Positions 34,942 through 43,773 of a DNA stretch of 64,000 nt are shown piece by piece. The translations under genes were made by a program, and so were the position numbers. Each line of letters starts with the position of its first letter. Within the stretch, counting starts at the first letter, position 1. The notes below the pieces were generated by a model. The model did no database searches. It was not told the DNA's origin and was given only the letters and a program-made list of their open reading frames with translations. Source of the stretch: CAYSEW01 sp964430245 (lineage in GTDB: Bacteria > Bacteroidota > Bacteroidia > Flavobacteriales_D > Parvicellaceae); assembly GCA_964430245.1 (NCBI GenBank), contig CAYSEW010000006.1, forward strand, positions 1 to 64,000, read 5' to 3'.

Positions 34942-36216
34942 ATGGAAAATAAATTTATCATAGTTGTTGTTATTACACTTTTATTGATTGCATTAGGGCA
35001 ATTGATGAAAGTATATAATTTAGCTTCCAGATCAAGAGGAGATCGATCCGAAGAGAAAGTAACAAAAGGTGAAAACATTTTTAATGCTAATTTGTTATTA
35101 GTCTTTATGGTAGCCTATTTCGCTTTTATAATATGGCTTATTATAAAATTCGGCATGAATGGAGGGATGTTTGAGGCTGCTTCAGAGCATGGTAAAAAAT
35201 TAGATTCACTGTTACTATTTAACTGGTGGATTATTTTACCGGTTTTCTTCTTAACTAATGGAGTTTTGTTTGTTTTTTCTTGGAAATATTATTATCGAGA
35301 AGACAGGAAAGCGTTTTTCTTCACACACTCTAATAAATTAGAGTTGATCTGGACGATCATACCTGCTATAGCTTTATCAGCTATAGTTATTTATGGCTTA
35401 AAGACATGGAATGAGATCATGTATAATGACAATAAGGATGCAAAAGTTATTGAAGTTTATGCCTACCAGTTTGGCTGGTATACAAGGTATGCGGGTGATG
35501 ATAATATATTAGGTAAAGCAGATTATAAGCTGATAACTGACAATAATCCATTGGGTATTATTACTGATGAATATATTCAGGAATCTTATGAGTTTATAGA
35601 TGAACAAGTGCTATCAATAGAAAAGATGCTTGTAGATAATGAGAAAGATGGTGAATATTTATTACCAGATGCACAAGTGGATTCTTTAAACAATAAAATG
35701 GATCGACTTAAGCGCCAAAAAACAAGAATTAAGGCATCTATTGATAGAGGCGATGAGAACAAAGAAATTTATAAACATGCTTATGACGATGTCTTAGTAA
35801 AAGAGCTTAGAATGGTAAAAGACCAACCATACTCTTTTAGATTCAGATCAAAGGATGTAATCCATTGTCCATGGATTCCTCATATGAGGATGCAAATAAA
35901 TGCGGTTCCAGGAATGGAAACAAGATTTGACATGACTCCAACTACTACAACTGAAGAAATGAGAGCTAAACCAGAAGTAATTGAGCATTATAATAATATT
36001 TCTAAAATCCATCATGAAAGATTGGTGAACATTGGAGAAAAAAGCAAATCAGATATTGTAGAACCAGTAATATTCAATTATATATTAATGTGTAATAAGA
36101 TTTGTGGAGCTCAACATTCTAATATGCAAATGGAAGTAGTTGTAGAAACAAAAGAAGAGTTTAACAGTTGGATGTCTGAACAAGATAAAGTTTCAGATGA
36201 ACTAGTAAAAGAATAA
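34942..36216 (+). CDS. coxB: Cytochrome c oxidase subunit II
   Basis: Carries the CuA centre that receives electrons from cytochrome c. The 424-residue protein has an extra N-terminal span (about 5-23), two standard spans (about 51-70 and 93-113), a third near 135-152, and a cupredoxin domain. CuA ligands are visible as His 308 (DVIHCPWIPHM) and C384, C388, H392 and M395 in CNKICGAQHSNM. A charged helical insertion of about 75 residues (210-285) and a smaller one (335-376) enlarge the domain. It follows actF by 20 bases. Confidence 0.93.
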   Translation: MENKFIIVVVITLLLIALGQLMKVYNLASRSRGDRSEEKVTKGENIFNANLLLVFMVAYFAFIIWLIIKFGMNGGMFEAASEHGKKLDSLLLFNWWIILPVFFLTNGVLFVFSWKYYYREDRKAFFFTHSNKLELIWTIIPAIALSAIVIYGLKTWNEIMYNDNKDAKVIEVYAYQFGWYTRYAGDDNILGKADYKLITDNNPLGIITDEYIQESYEFIDEQVLSIEKMLVDNEKDGEYLLPDAQVDSLNNKMDRLKRQKTRIKASIDRGDENKEIYKHAYDDVLVKELRMVKDQPYSFRFRSKDVIHCPWIPHMRMQINAVPGMETRFDMTPTTTTEEMRAKPEVIEHYNNISKIHHERLVNIGEKSKSDIVEPVIFNYILMCNKICGAQHSNMQMEVVVETKEEFNSWMSEQDKVSDELVKE

Positions 36217-36246
36217 CATATTTGATGTTAATTTAATTTTTTAGCT

Positions 36247-38019
36247 ATGGGACACGATGCACATGACCATCATCATAAAGAAAGCTTTATAACAAAATAC
36301 TTATTTACTCAAGATCATAAAATGATCGCTAAGCAATATTTAGTAACTGCTATTGTAATGGGTGGGTTGGGAATATTACTTTCTGCATTATTTCGTTTAA
36401 AACTGGGTTGGCCTGATGAAAAATTTCAAATATTGGAATCTATATTAGGTTCAGACGCAGTAACTGATGCTGGACTATTAAATAGCAACTGGTATTTAGG
36501 GTTAGTTACTCTTCATGGTACGATCATGGTATTCTTTGTTTTAACAGGAGGTCTTTCGGGAACATTTTCTAATTTATTAATTCCTCTTCAAGTAGGCGCT
36601 AGGGATATGGCTTCAGGGCTTTTAAACATGATTGCTTATTGGCTTTTCTTCTTGTCGAGTTTATTGATGGCTGCATCTTTATTTATTGAAACAGGTCCTG
36701 CTATGGCTGGGTGGACAGTTTATCCCCCTTTGAGTGTGTTAGAAGAGTTTCAACCTGGATCAGGATTAGGAATGACACTATGGCTATTATCAATGACGGT
36801 ATTTATTGCATCCTCTTTGTTAGGAGGTATTAATTATATTGTTACTATTCTTAATTTAAGAACAAAAGGAATGACCATGACTAGGTTACCATTAACAATC
36901 TGGGCCTTTTTTATTACAGCGATTCTAGGTGTACTTTCTTTTCCAGTGTTACTTTCTTGCGCAGTTCTTTTATTAATGGACCGTGGGTTAGGGACAAGTT
37001 TTTACATGAGTGACATTACTGGTCCTGTTTCTGGGGCATTGGACGCTACTGGGGGAAGCCCAATATTATACGAACATTTATTTTGGTTTTTAGGTCACCC
37101 GGAGGTTTACATTATATTATTACCTGCATTGGGAATTACTTCAGAAGTAATTGCGACTTGTTCTAGAAAACCAATCTTTGGATATCGTGCAATGATAGGT
37201 TCCATGTTAGCGATAGGTTTTCTATCATTCATTGTATGGGGACATCATATGTTCTTAACAGGGATGAATCCTTTTTTAGGAGGCGTATTTACATTTACTA
37301 CTTTATTGATCGCTATTCCTTCTGCAGTTAAGGTATTTAACTATATAACAACAATCTGGAAAGGAAACGTAGTGATGACACCTGCCATGTTATTTTCAAT
37401 TGGTTCAGTATCTACATTTATTTCTGGTGGTATAACAGGTATTATTTTAGCAGATTCTGCATTAGATATTTCTCAGCATGACACCTATTTTGTTGTTGGT
37501 CACTTTCACATAGTAATGGGAATGACTGCTATACTCGCCATGTTTGCTGGCGTTTATCATTGGTTTCCTAAACTATATGGTAAAATGATGAATATTAGAA
37601 TGGGAATGGTTCATTTCTGGATTACAATTGTTTGTGGTTATGGAGTATTTATACCTATGCACTTTTTAGGGGAAGGTGGTATGCCTAGAAGGTATTATGA
37701 GAACACAAATTTCCCTATGTTTGATCATTTCATGGATATGAATGTTTTAATTTCAGTGTTTGCAACTATAGGAGTTTTAGCTCAAGTCATTTTCTTTTTT
37801 AACTTCTTTTATAGTGCATTTAGAGGACCTAAAGCTTCACAAAATCCATGGAAAGCTAATTCATTAGAATGGACAACACCTGTAGAACATGTGCATGGTA
37901 ACTGGATCGGTCCAATACCTGAAGTACATAGATGGGCATACGATTACAGCAAACCTGGGAAACCAGATGACTTTGTCCCTCAAGATGTCCCTTTAGATCC
38001 AGACGAAGAAGAACATTAG
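36247..38019 (+). CDS. ctaD: Cytochrome c oxidase subunit I
   Basis: Heme-copper oxidase catalytic subunit, 590 residues and about 12 spans. Key motifs are visible: LHGTIMVFF (heme a His), FWFLGHPEVYIILLPALG (CuB His, cross-linked Tyr and the proton-channel Glu type), WGHHMF (CuB His pair) and HDTYFVVGHFHIVMG (heme ligands). The N-terminus is histidine-rich (MGHDAHDHHHKE). It is the last gene of the act-cox operon and is followed by a terminator at 38041. Subunit III is not in the window. Confidence 0.96.
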   Translation: MGHDAHDHHHKESFITKYLFTQDHKMIAKQYLVTAIVMGGLGILLSALFRLKLGWPDEKFQILESILGSDAVTDAGLLNSNWYLGLVTLHGTIMVFFVLTGGLSGTFSNLLIPLQVGARDMASGLLNMIAYWLFFLSSLLMAASLFIETGPAMAGWTVYPPLSVLEEFQPGSGLGMTLWLLSMTVFIASSLLGGINYIVTILNLRTKGMTMTRLPLTIWAFFITAILGVLSFPVLLSCAVLLLMDRGLGTSFYMSDITGPVSGALDATGGSPILYEHLFWFLGHPEVYIILLPALGITSEVIATCSRKPIFGYRAMIGSMLAIGFLSFIVWGHHMFLTGMNPFLGGVFTFTTLLIAIPSAVKVFNYITTIWKGNVVMTPAMLFSIGSVSTFISGGITGIILADSALDISQHDTYFVVGHFHIVMGMTAILAMFAGVYHWFPKLYGKMMNIRMGMVHFWITIVCGYGVFIPMHFLGEGGMPRRYYENTNFPMFDHFMDMNVLISVFATIGVLAQVIFFFNFFYSAFRGPKASQNPWKANSLEWTTPVEHVHGNWIGPIPEVHRWAYDYSKPGKPDDFVPQDVPLDPDEEEH

Positions 38020-38040
38020 AAAAAAACAAATATTTTATTT

Positions 38041-38076
38041 AAGTCCGTATCTTTGAAAAGTGCGGACTTTTTTTTT
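38041..38076 (+). terminator. Terminator of the act-cox operon, overlapping the next gene's promoter and start
   Basis: AAGTCCG (38041-38047) pairs perfectly with CGGACTT (38063-38069), followed by nine T residues (38068-38076). The loop contains TATCTTTG (38048-38055), a perfect TAnnTTTG box, and the GTG start of the next gene at 38060. Confidence 0.75.
38048..38055 (+). promoter_or_regulatory. Promoter -7 box (TATCTTTG) inside the terminator loop
   Basis: TATCTTTG ends exactly 4 bases before the GTG at 38060. If used, the mRNA would begin at or next to the start codon. Confidence 0.4.
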
Positions 38077-38656
38077 AGCCATTATATTTTTAACTGTAAT
38101 TACTTCTTCAGCTCAAATGCTGGACTCAATTAAAAATAGTTTCAATTACCACCCAGTTTTTTTTATTAAGCTAGACACTAGAAATTCTTTTATTTCATCT
38201 TATTCTGTTAAGCTAAGGGGGGTAAAAGCAGGATTAAATTATAATAACATTACAAAAATTGGCTTAGGCTATAGCTGGATGAACCCTGACTATAATTCAG
38301 TTTACAATACTGATACTGTAGAATTTAAGATGAATATTTTTTCAACTTTTATTGAATATACTTTCTATCGAACTGATAAAATATATGCGGAAATTCCAGT
38401 TCATTTAGGAATCAGTAAACTTAGCTATCTTAAAGAGGATAATTTATTATCGTCAACTTTTGCATTAGTGTATGAGCCTGCTATGATAGTAGAATATAGA
38501 GCTTTTAAGTTTTTTGGTTTAGGAATAGGGGCGGGGTATAGATTGGTTTTATATAATCATCAACAAATCAATGAAATGTTAAGCTCACCTATTTATATTT
38601 TTAGATTTAAAGTGTATTTTGGTGATATCTATAAACAACACCTTAAAAAGCAATAA
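38060..38656 (+). CDS. Hypothetical exported protein, probably beta-barrel
   Basis: A 198-residue protein not matched to a named family. A signal peptide (RTFFLAIIFLTVITSSAQ) is followed by alternating strand patterns (FISSYSVKLRGVKAGLNY; KIGLGYSWMNPDYNSVY; GLGIGAGYRLVL) that suggest an outer-membrane or envelope beta-barrel. The only start that keeps the signal peptide is GTG at 38060, because an in-frame TGA lies just upstream at 38054; the next Met is after the cleavage site. That start lies in the terminator hairpin of the preceding operon. Confidence 0.7.
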   Translation: MRTFFLAIIFLTVITSSAQMLDSIKNSFNYHPVFFIKLDTRNSFISSYSVKLRGVKAGLNYNNITKIGLGYSWMNPDYNSVYNTDTVEFKMNIFSTFIEYTFYRTDKIYAEIPVHLGISKLSYLKEDNLLSSTFALVYEPAMIVEYRAFKFFGLGIGAGYRLVLYNHQQINEMLSSPIYIFRFKVYFGDIYKQHLKKQ

Positions 38657-38667
38657 CTATAGCTGAT

Positions 38668-38675
38668 TATATTTG
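38668..38675 (+). promoter_or_regulatory. Promoter -7 box (TATATTTG) 4 bases before ruvB
   Basis: A perfect TAnnTTTG match ending exactly 4 bases before the ruvB ATG (38680). There is no purine-rich ribosome-binding sequence in the gap (TAAC). Suggests a leaderless ruvB-queG mRNA. Confidence 0.5.
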
Positions 38676-38679
38676 TAAC

Positions 38680-39699
38680 ATGATTGAAGAATATGACATA
38701 AGGGGAGAAGATGATTCAACAGATAAAGAGTTTGAATATGCCTTAAGACCACAAGAATTTACAGATTTTGCTGGTCAAGATAAGGTGGTAGAAAATTTAA
38801 AGATCTTTGTTTCAGCAGCTAAATTAAGAAACGAATCCTTGGATCATGTACTATTACATGGCCCACCTGGATTAGGCAAAACTACCTTAGCTCATATTAT
38901 TGCAAATGAACTTGAAGTGGGATTCAAAGTTACTTCAGGTCCGGTTTTAGATAAACCTGGAGACCTCGCTGGGCTATTGACTAACCTTCAGAAAGGAGAT
39001 GTTTTGTTTATAGATGAGATACATCGTTTAAGTCCAGTAATTGAAGAATATTTATATTCTGCTATGGAAGATTATAAAATTGATATTGTCTTAGACACGG
39101 GCCCCAATGCTAGAACAGTACAGATCGATCTACATCCTTTCACTTTGATAGGGGCTACAACTAGAAGCGGATTGCTAACAGCTCCTTTAAGAGCAAGGTT
39201 TGGTATTAATTGTAGACTCCATTATTATGACACAACGATTCTAAAGAATATCATAGAAAGATCAGCAGGTATACTAGACATTCCTATTGTAACAAAAGCA
39301 GCATCAGAAATTGCAGGAAGAAGCAGAGGCACTCCAAGAATTGCCAATGCTTTGTTAAGAAGAGTTAGAGACTACGCACAGATTAAAGGGGATGGAACAA
39401 TTTCTCCAAAGATCACAGAGATTGCACTTACAGCATTAAATGTCGATAAGCATGGATTAGATGAAATGGATAACAAGATCTTAACTTCTATTATTGAAAA
39501 ATACAATGGTGGGCCTGTAGGCATTACAACTATCGCTACAGTTGTAGGAGAACAAGCAGGGACAATTGAAGAGGTTTATGAGCCTTTTTTAATTCAGGAG
39601 GGTTATCTTGTAAGAACCGCTAGAGGAAGAAAGGTGACGGATCTAGCTTATAAGCATTTAAATATTAATCCTGGAACTAGACAAGGTGAAATGTTTTAA
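38680..39699 (+). CDS. ruvB: Holliday junction branch migration helicase RuvB
   Basis: AAA+ motor that drives branch migration with RuvA. The 339-residue protein has Walker A GPPGLGKTTLAH (about 62-73), Walker B LFIDEIHRL, the sensor and arginine-finger segment GATTRSGLLTAPLRARFG, and the C-terminal winged helix with GYLVRTARGRKVTDLAY. It overlaps queG by one base (TAATG). ruvA is also in the window but 17 kb away; ruvC is not seen. Confidence 0.97.
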   Translation: MIEEYDIRGEDDSTDKEFEYALRPQEFTDFAGQDKVVENLKIFVSAAKLRNESLDHVLLHGPPGLGKTTLAHIIANELEVGFKVTSGPVLDKPGDLAGLLTNLQKGDVLFIDEIHRLSPVIEEYLYSAMEDYKIDIVLDTGPNARTVQIDLHPFTLIGATTRSGLLTAPLRARFGINCRLHYYDTTILKNIIERSAGILDIPIVTKAASEIAGRSRGTPRIANALLRRVRDYAQIKGDGTISPKITEIALTALNVDKHGLDEMDNKILTSIIEKYNGGPVGITTIATVVGEQAGTIEEVYEPFLIQEGYLVRTARGRKVTDLAYKHLNINPGTRQGEMF

Positions 39700-40625
39700 T
39701 GGATAAAATCAAAATAACACAGAAGATAAAAAACAAAGCCTTTGATTTGGGTTTTTCTTTTGTAGGTATATCCAAAGCAGACTTTTTAGAAAAAGAAGCA
39801 AGGCAGCTAGAAACTTGGCTTAAAAACAATTTTCATGGAAAAATGTCGTACATGGAAAATTATTTTGATAAGAGAACTGACCCTAGATTACTCATAGATA
39901 ACGCAAAGTCTGTTATAACAGTATTGCAAAATTATTATACTGAACAAAAGCAAACAGATAGTAATGCTCCAAAAATCTCAAAATATGCTTTAGGCAAAGA
40001 TTATCATATAATAATAAGAGAAAAGCTCAATCAATTGTACGATTTTATTTTAGAAGAAGTGGGAGAGGTAGCTGCAAGGGGGTTTGTAGACTCTGCACCA
40101 GTAATGGATAAAGCATGGGCCGAAAAAAGTGGTTTAGGATGGATAGGTAAGCATACTAATTTGATCAATAAAGAGCAGGGTTCTTACTTTTTTATTGGGG
40201 AATTAATCATAGATCTTGAGCTAGAAACAGATGGACCAATTAAGGATTTTTGTGGTACATGTACAAAATGTATAGATGCTTGCCCTACAGATGCAATTGT
40301 TCAGCCTTATTTAGTAGATGGATCTAAATGTATCTCCTATTTAACAATAGAATTGAAAGATGAATTAATGCCTAAAGAATTTAAAGGTAAAATGGATAAT
40401 TGGATGTTCGGATGCGATATATGTCAGGAGGTATGTCCTTGGAATAGATTTTCTATACAGCATTCAGAACCATGGTTCAATGCTAATCCTAAAGTTTTAA
40501 AAATGAAAAAAAATGAATGGGAGGAATTAAGTGAGGATCTATTTCAAGATTTTTTTAAAAAAACTGCTTTGAAAAGAACTAAGTATAAAGGATTAAAAAG
40601 AAATATCAAGTTTTTAGCTGATTAA
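39699..40625 (+). CDS. queG: Epoxyqueuosine reductase
   Basis: Reduces epoxyqueuosine to queuosine in tRNA using cobalamin and two 4Fe-4S clusters. The 308-residue protein has FVDSAPVMDKAWAEKSGLG, WIGKHTNLI, and the ferredoxin-like clusters CGTCTKCIDACPTDAI and CDICQEVCPWN. It is coupled to ruvB by a one-base TAATG overlap and overlaps the convergent 61-residue ORF by 4 bases. Confidence 0.95.
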   Translation: MDKIKITQKIKNKAFDLGFSFVGISKADFLEKEARQLETWLKNNFHGKMSYMENYFDKRTDPRLLIDNAKSVITVLQNYYTEQKQTDSNAPKISKYALGKDYHIIIREKLNQLYDFILEEVGEVAARGFVDSAPVMDKAWAEKSGLGWIGKHTNLINKEQGSYFFIGELIIDLELETDGPIKDFCGTCTKCIDACPTDAIVQPYLVDGSKCISYLTIELKDELMPKEFKGKMDNWMFGCDICQEVCPWNRFSIQHSEPWFNANPKVLKMKKNEWEELSEDLFQDFFKKTALKRTKYKGLKRNIKFLAD

Positions 40626-40807
40626 CTTGAAGTTTCAAATGCATCTAGAATTAGATCATTATAAATCACAAAAGTAGCCAAACACCAAGTTTTCAAATGG
40701 TGAATGTCATCTTTCTTTAACCAGGAAATACTTTTACTAAGCTCTTTTTTAAATAAAGCACGATCAAAACTTACTTTAGAAAGAACTTTTTTACTTAACT
40801 CTAACAT
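40622..40807 (-). CDS. Hypothetical small protein, 61 residues
   Basis: A short frame with ordinary composition: MLELSKKVLSKVSFDRALF, then KKELSKSISWLKKDD and LKTWCLATF. It looks like a helical cytoplasmic protein. I have an impression of similar short proteins (KVSFD..LF.KEL.KAI pattern) in other Bacteroidota, which favours a real gene, but no function is known. It lies between queG (convergent, 4-base overlap) and porX on the same strand, 116 bases downstream of porX. Confidence 0.55.
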   Translation of the reverse strand: MLELSKKVLSKVSFDRALFKKELSKSISWLKKDDIHHLKTWCLATFVIYNDLILDAFETSS

Positions 40808-40923
40808 AATTTGTGTTTAAATTCTTGTTTATTAATTTACATATAATTCATGAATAACCACTCGGTATTTTTAGTAAATGATTAACAATCTTGTATTAAT
40901 ACTATCATTAACAATGATGAAAT

Positions 40924-42456
40924 TTATTTACTTTCTAAGTGAACATATGGTATGATCATCTCTTCCATAGAAATGCCACCATGCTGGAAAGTATTTTTAA
41001 AATAATTTACGTAATAATTATAGTTGTTAGGGTATACAAAAAACTTAGATTCTTTTGCAAAAAGATAGGTGCTGCTGACATTTAATCTAGGGAGGAAAGC
41101 AGCTTCAGGATTTTTTATAGCTAATACATCTTTATCCTGATAGTTAAGGTTTTTCCCTTGTTTATACCTAAGGTTTGAATTTGTATTTCTATCACCCACA
41201 ACTTTAGAAGGATCGTCCACTTTTATTGTTCCATGGTCAGTAGTAATAATTAGATCACAATTGTTATCGGCAATTAGCTTAATTACATCATAAAGAGGAG
41301 AATGCTCAAACCAGCTTATTGTTAATGAACGGTAAGCAGATTCATCATCTGCTAATTCTCTAATCACTTCCATGTCTGTTCTTGCATGAGAAAGCATATC
41401 AACAAAATTATATACTATTACATTTAATTCATTCTGAAGAAGATTGCTAAAATTAGTAACTAACTTTTTGCCAGCATCTAGATTAGTGATCTTGTTATAA
41501 GAAGTTTTCTTATTATAGCCATTGGATTTCAGGTTGTTATTCAGGAAGTCCTCTTCAAATTTATTTTTACTTCCTTCATCATCTTCATTCTTCCATTTTG
41601 ATGGAAATGTTTTTTGTATTTCTGAAGGCATCATGCCAGCAAACAGTGCGTTTCTTGCATATTGAGTTGCGGTAGGTAGAATACTGTAATACAATGATTC
41701 TTCTTTTGGCCTATACCTTTCCATCAAAATAGGCCTTATAGATTGCCATTGATCGTACCTTAAATTATCAATGACTAATAAAAAGGTTTTTTTTCCATTA
41801 ATTGATGGCAGCACTTTTTTGTTAATTAATTGATGTGACATTATTGGCCCATCATTATTGAGCCAGTCTAAATAATTATTGCAGACATATTTTGAAAACA
41901 ATTGATTAGCTTCATTTTTTTGCATTTGCAATACTTCCATCATGCTTTGATCAGATTGATCAAACTGGACTTCCCAGTAAACTAATCTTTTATAGATGTC
42001 TATCCAGCCATCAAAATCAAGAGAATCTTGAAGATCCATACTAATCTCACGGAATTTTTGCTGATAGTTTAGGGTAGTTTGCTCATTAACTAGTCTTTTG
42101 CCTTCTAAATTTTTTTTAATGGATAATAATATTTGATTGGGATTGACTGGTTTGATAAGGTAATCATTGATTCTTCCCCCTATAGCACTATCCATTATAG
42201 ATTCCTCTTCACTTTTAGTAATCATAATTATTGGGATACTAGGCTTTTGTGCTTTAATGTGCTCTAGCGTTTCTAATCCTGTTAAGCCAGGCATATTTTC
42301 ATCAAGAAATATAATTTCATAATTTTCATCTTTTACTTGATCAACAGCTTCGTTTCCCGATTGTACTGTTGTTACCTGATGTCCTTTGCTTTCTAAGAAC
42401 ATTACATGTGGTTTTAAAAGCTCTATTTCATCATCAGCCCATAGTATTCTTGCCAT
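40924..42456 (-). CDS. porX: T9SS response regulator PorX (receiver plus PglZ domain)
   Basis: Regulator of type IX secretion that acts with the sensor kinase PorY. The 510-residue protein has a CheY-like receiver with acidic pocket ADDE (7-10), phosphoacceptor Asp at residue 52 (FLDENMPGLTG), IMITKSEEE and the conserved Lys in DYLIKPVNP. After a helical linker comes a PglZ/alkaline-phosphatase-type domain (LVIDNLRYDQW, about 227-237; NALFAGMMPSEIQ; YNFVDMLSHAR; LIITTDHGTIKV) that carries the metal-binding Asp and His residues. porY is not in the window. AGGAA just before the ATG is a possible ribosome-binding site. Confidence 0.92.
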   Translation of the reverse strand: MARILWADDEIELLKPHVMFLESKGHQVTTVQSGNEAVDQVKDENYEIIFLDENMPGLTGLETLEHIKAQKPSIPIIMITKSEEESIMDSAIGGRINDYLIKPVNPNQILLSIKKNLEGKRLVNEQTTLNYQQKFREISMDLQDSLDFDGWIDIYKRLVYWEVQFDQSDQSMMEVLQMQKNEANQLFSKYVCNNYLDWLNNDGPIMSHQLINKKVLPSINGKKTFLLVIDNLRYDQWQSIRPILMERYRPKEESLYYSILPTATQYARNALFAGMMPSEIQKTFPSKWKNEDDEGSKNKFEEDFLNNNLKSNGYNKKTSYNKITNLDAGKKLVTNFSNLLQNELNVIVYNFVDMLSHARTDMEVIRELADDESAYRSLTISWFEHSPLYDVIKLIADNNCDLIITTDHGTIKVDDPSKVVGDRNTNSNLRYKQGKNLNYQDKDVLAIKNPEAAFLPRLNVSSTYLFAKESKFFVYPNNYNYYVNYFKNTFQHGGISMEEMIIPYVHLESK

Positions 42457-42473
42457 TTCCTCGTTGAATTAAT

Positions 42474-42481
42474 TAGTTTTG
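42474..42481 (+). promoter_or_regulatory. Promoter -7 box (TAGTTTTG) for the HD-domain gene
   Basis: Matches TAnnTTTG and ends 21 bases before the TTG start at 42503, in the short gap divergent from porX. Confidence 0.4.
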
Positions 42482-42502
42482 TCTCTAACTTAGTGATTTG
42501 CT

Positions 42503-43738
42503 TTGAAGATCGATAATTATAAATCAAAAATATTAAACGATCCTGTTTATGGTTTTATTACACTACCCTATAAAATTATATCGGATATTATTGACCATCC
42601 TTACTTTCAGCGTTTAAGGAGGATCAAACAACTTGGGTTGTCGCATTTAGTATATCCAGGTGCATTACATACGCGTTTCCATCATGCTATTGGGTGCACG
42701 CATTTAATGATTAATGCAATATCAACATTAAGGTCTTTAGGTCATCAGATTACGGAAGATGAAGCTGAAGGGGTTATAATAGCTATTCTTTTGCATGACA
42801 TAGGTCATGGCCCTTATTCACATACCTTAGAGCATAGTATTGTTTCTGGAATAAAGCACGAAGAAGTTTCAGCTTTATTTATGCAGAGATTAAATATGGA
42901 ATTCAATGGTAAATTGGATCTTGCGATTAAGATATTTAATAATGATTATCCTAAATACTTTTTACATCAGCTAGTCTCTAGTCAGCTAGATATGGATAGA
43001 TTGGATTATTTAACTAGAGATAGCTTTTATTCAGGTGTTTCTGAGGGGGTAATAAGTAATCAGCGGATTATTAAAATGATAGATGTTGTTAATGATGAAT
43101 TAGTAGTTAATGAAAAAGGAATATATTCTATTGAAAAGTTCATTGTTGCAAGAAGGTTAATGTATTGGCAGGTTTATTTACATAAGACTGTACTAAGTGC
43201 GGAGTTTTTATTAATGAAAATTTTAAAAAGAGCTAAACTAATTGCTAAAGAAGGGGGTGAATTATTCTCCACAGAAGCCATGAAATATTTCCTGTTTAAT
43301 GAAGTTTCTGCTAAGGACCTTGAAAATGATAAAGTACTCCATCAATTTTCATTGTTAGACGACTATGATGTTTTTGTATGTATTAAGCAGTGGATTTATG
43401 CTAAGGATTCAGTTTTATCTGAATTATCAGATATGTTAGTGAATAGAAAATTGTTAAAGGTAAAGGTGAAGAATGAACCCTTTTCTGAGCAAGAATTAAG
43501 TATATATAGAGAAAAGTTAAAAAAGAAGATGTCTTATTCTGATGAAGAGGTTTCGTATTTTGTTTTTCAGGACTCAATGGCTAATAATGCATATGATCCT
43601 AAAAAAGATGAGATTAAGATCCTGCATAAGGACGGACAACTCTCCGATATAACTGAAGCTTCGGATAATTTTAATATACAGTCATTATCAAGTCAGGTTA
43701 AAAAGCATTTCATGTTTTTTCCAGAAATGAAAGATTGA
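42503..43738 (+). CDS. HD domain phosphohydrolase (dNTPase/SAMHD1-like)
   Basis: A 411-residue HD-superfamily protein. Metal-binding motifs appear in order: HTRFHHAIGCTHLM (His, about 53-66), AILLHDIGHGPYSHTLE (the His-Asp pair, about 91-107) and QLDMDRLDYLTRDS (Asp, about 163-176). The arrangement resembles dNTP triphosphohydrolases of the SAMHD1 type. The start seems to be TTG; no ATG precedes the conserved DPVYGFI segment. It is 35 bases upstream of lpxD, an order common in Bacteroidota, though no direct link to lipid A is known. Confidence 0.85.
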   Translation: MKIDNYKSKILNDPVYGFITLPYKIISDIIDHPYFQRLRRIKQLGLSHLVYPGALHTRFHHAIGCTHLMINAISTLRSLGHQITEDEAEGVIIAILLHDIGHGPYSHTLEHSIVSGIKHEEVSALFMQRLNMEFNGKLDLAIKIFNNDYPKYFLHQLVSSQLDMDRLDYLTRDSFYSGVSEGVISNQRIIKMIDVVNDELVVNEKGIYSIEKFIVARRLMYWQVYLHKTVLSAEFLLMKILKRAKLIAKEGGELFSTEAMKYFLFNEVSAKDLENDKVLHQFSLLDDYDVFVCIKQWIYAKDSVLSELSDMLVNRKLLKVKVKNEPFSEQELSIYREKLKKKMSYSDEEVSYFVFQDSMANNAYDPKKDEIKILHKDGQLSDITEASDNFNIQSLSSQVKKHFMFFPEMKD

Positions 43739-43761
43739 TTCTTATGATATCTGATAATTGT

Positions 43762-43769
43762 TAATTTTG
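43762..43769 (+). promoter_or_regulatory. Promoter -7 box (TAATTTTG) 4 bases before lpxD
   Basis: Matches TAnnTTTG and ends exactly 4 bases before the lpxD ATG. The gap reads AGGA, so it could alternatively be part of a ribosome-binding site within a longer transcript. A TTG at 43735-43737 lies 24 bases upstream of the box. Confidence 0.4.
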
Positions 43770-43773
43770 AGGA

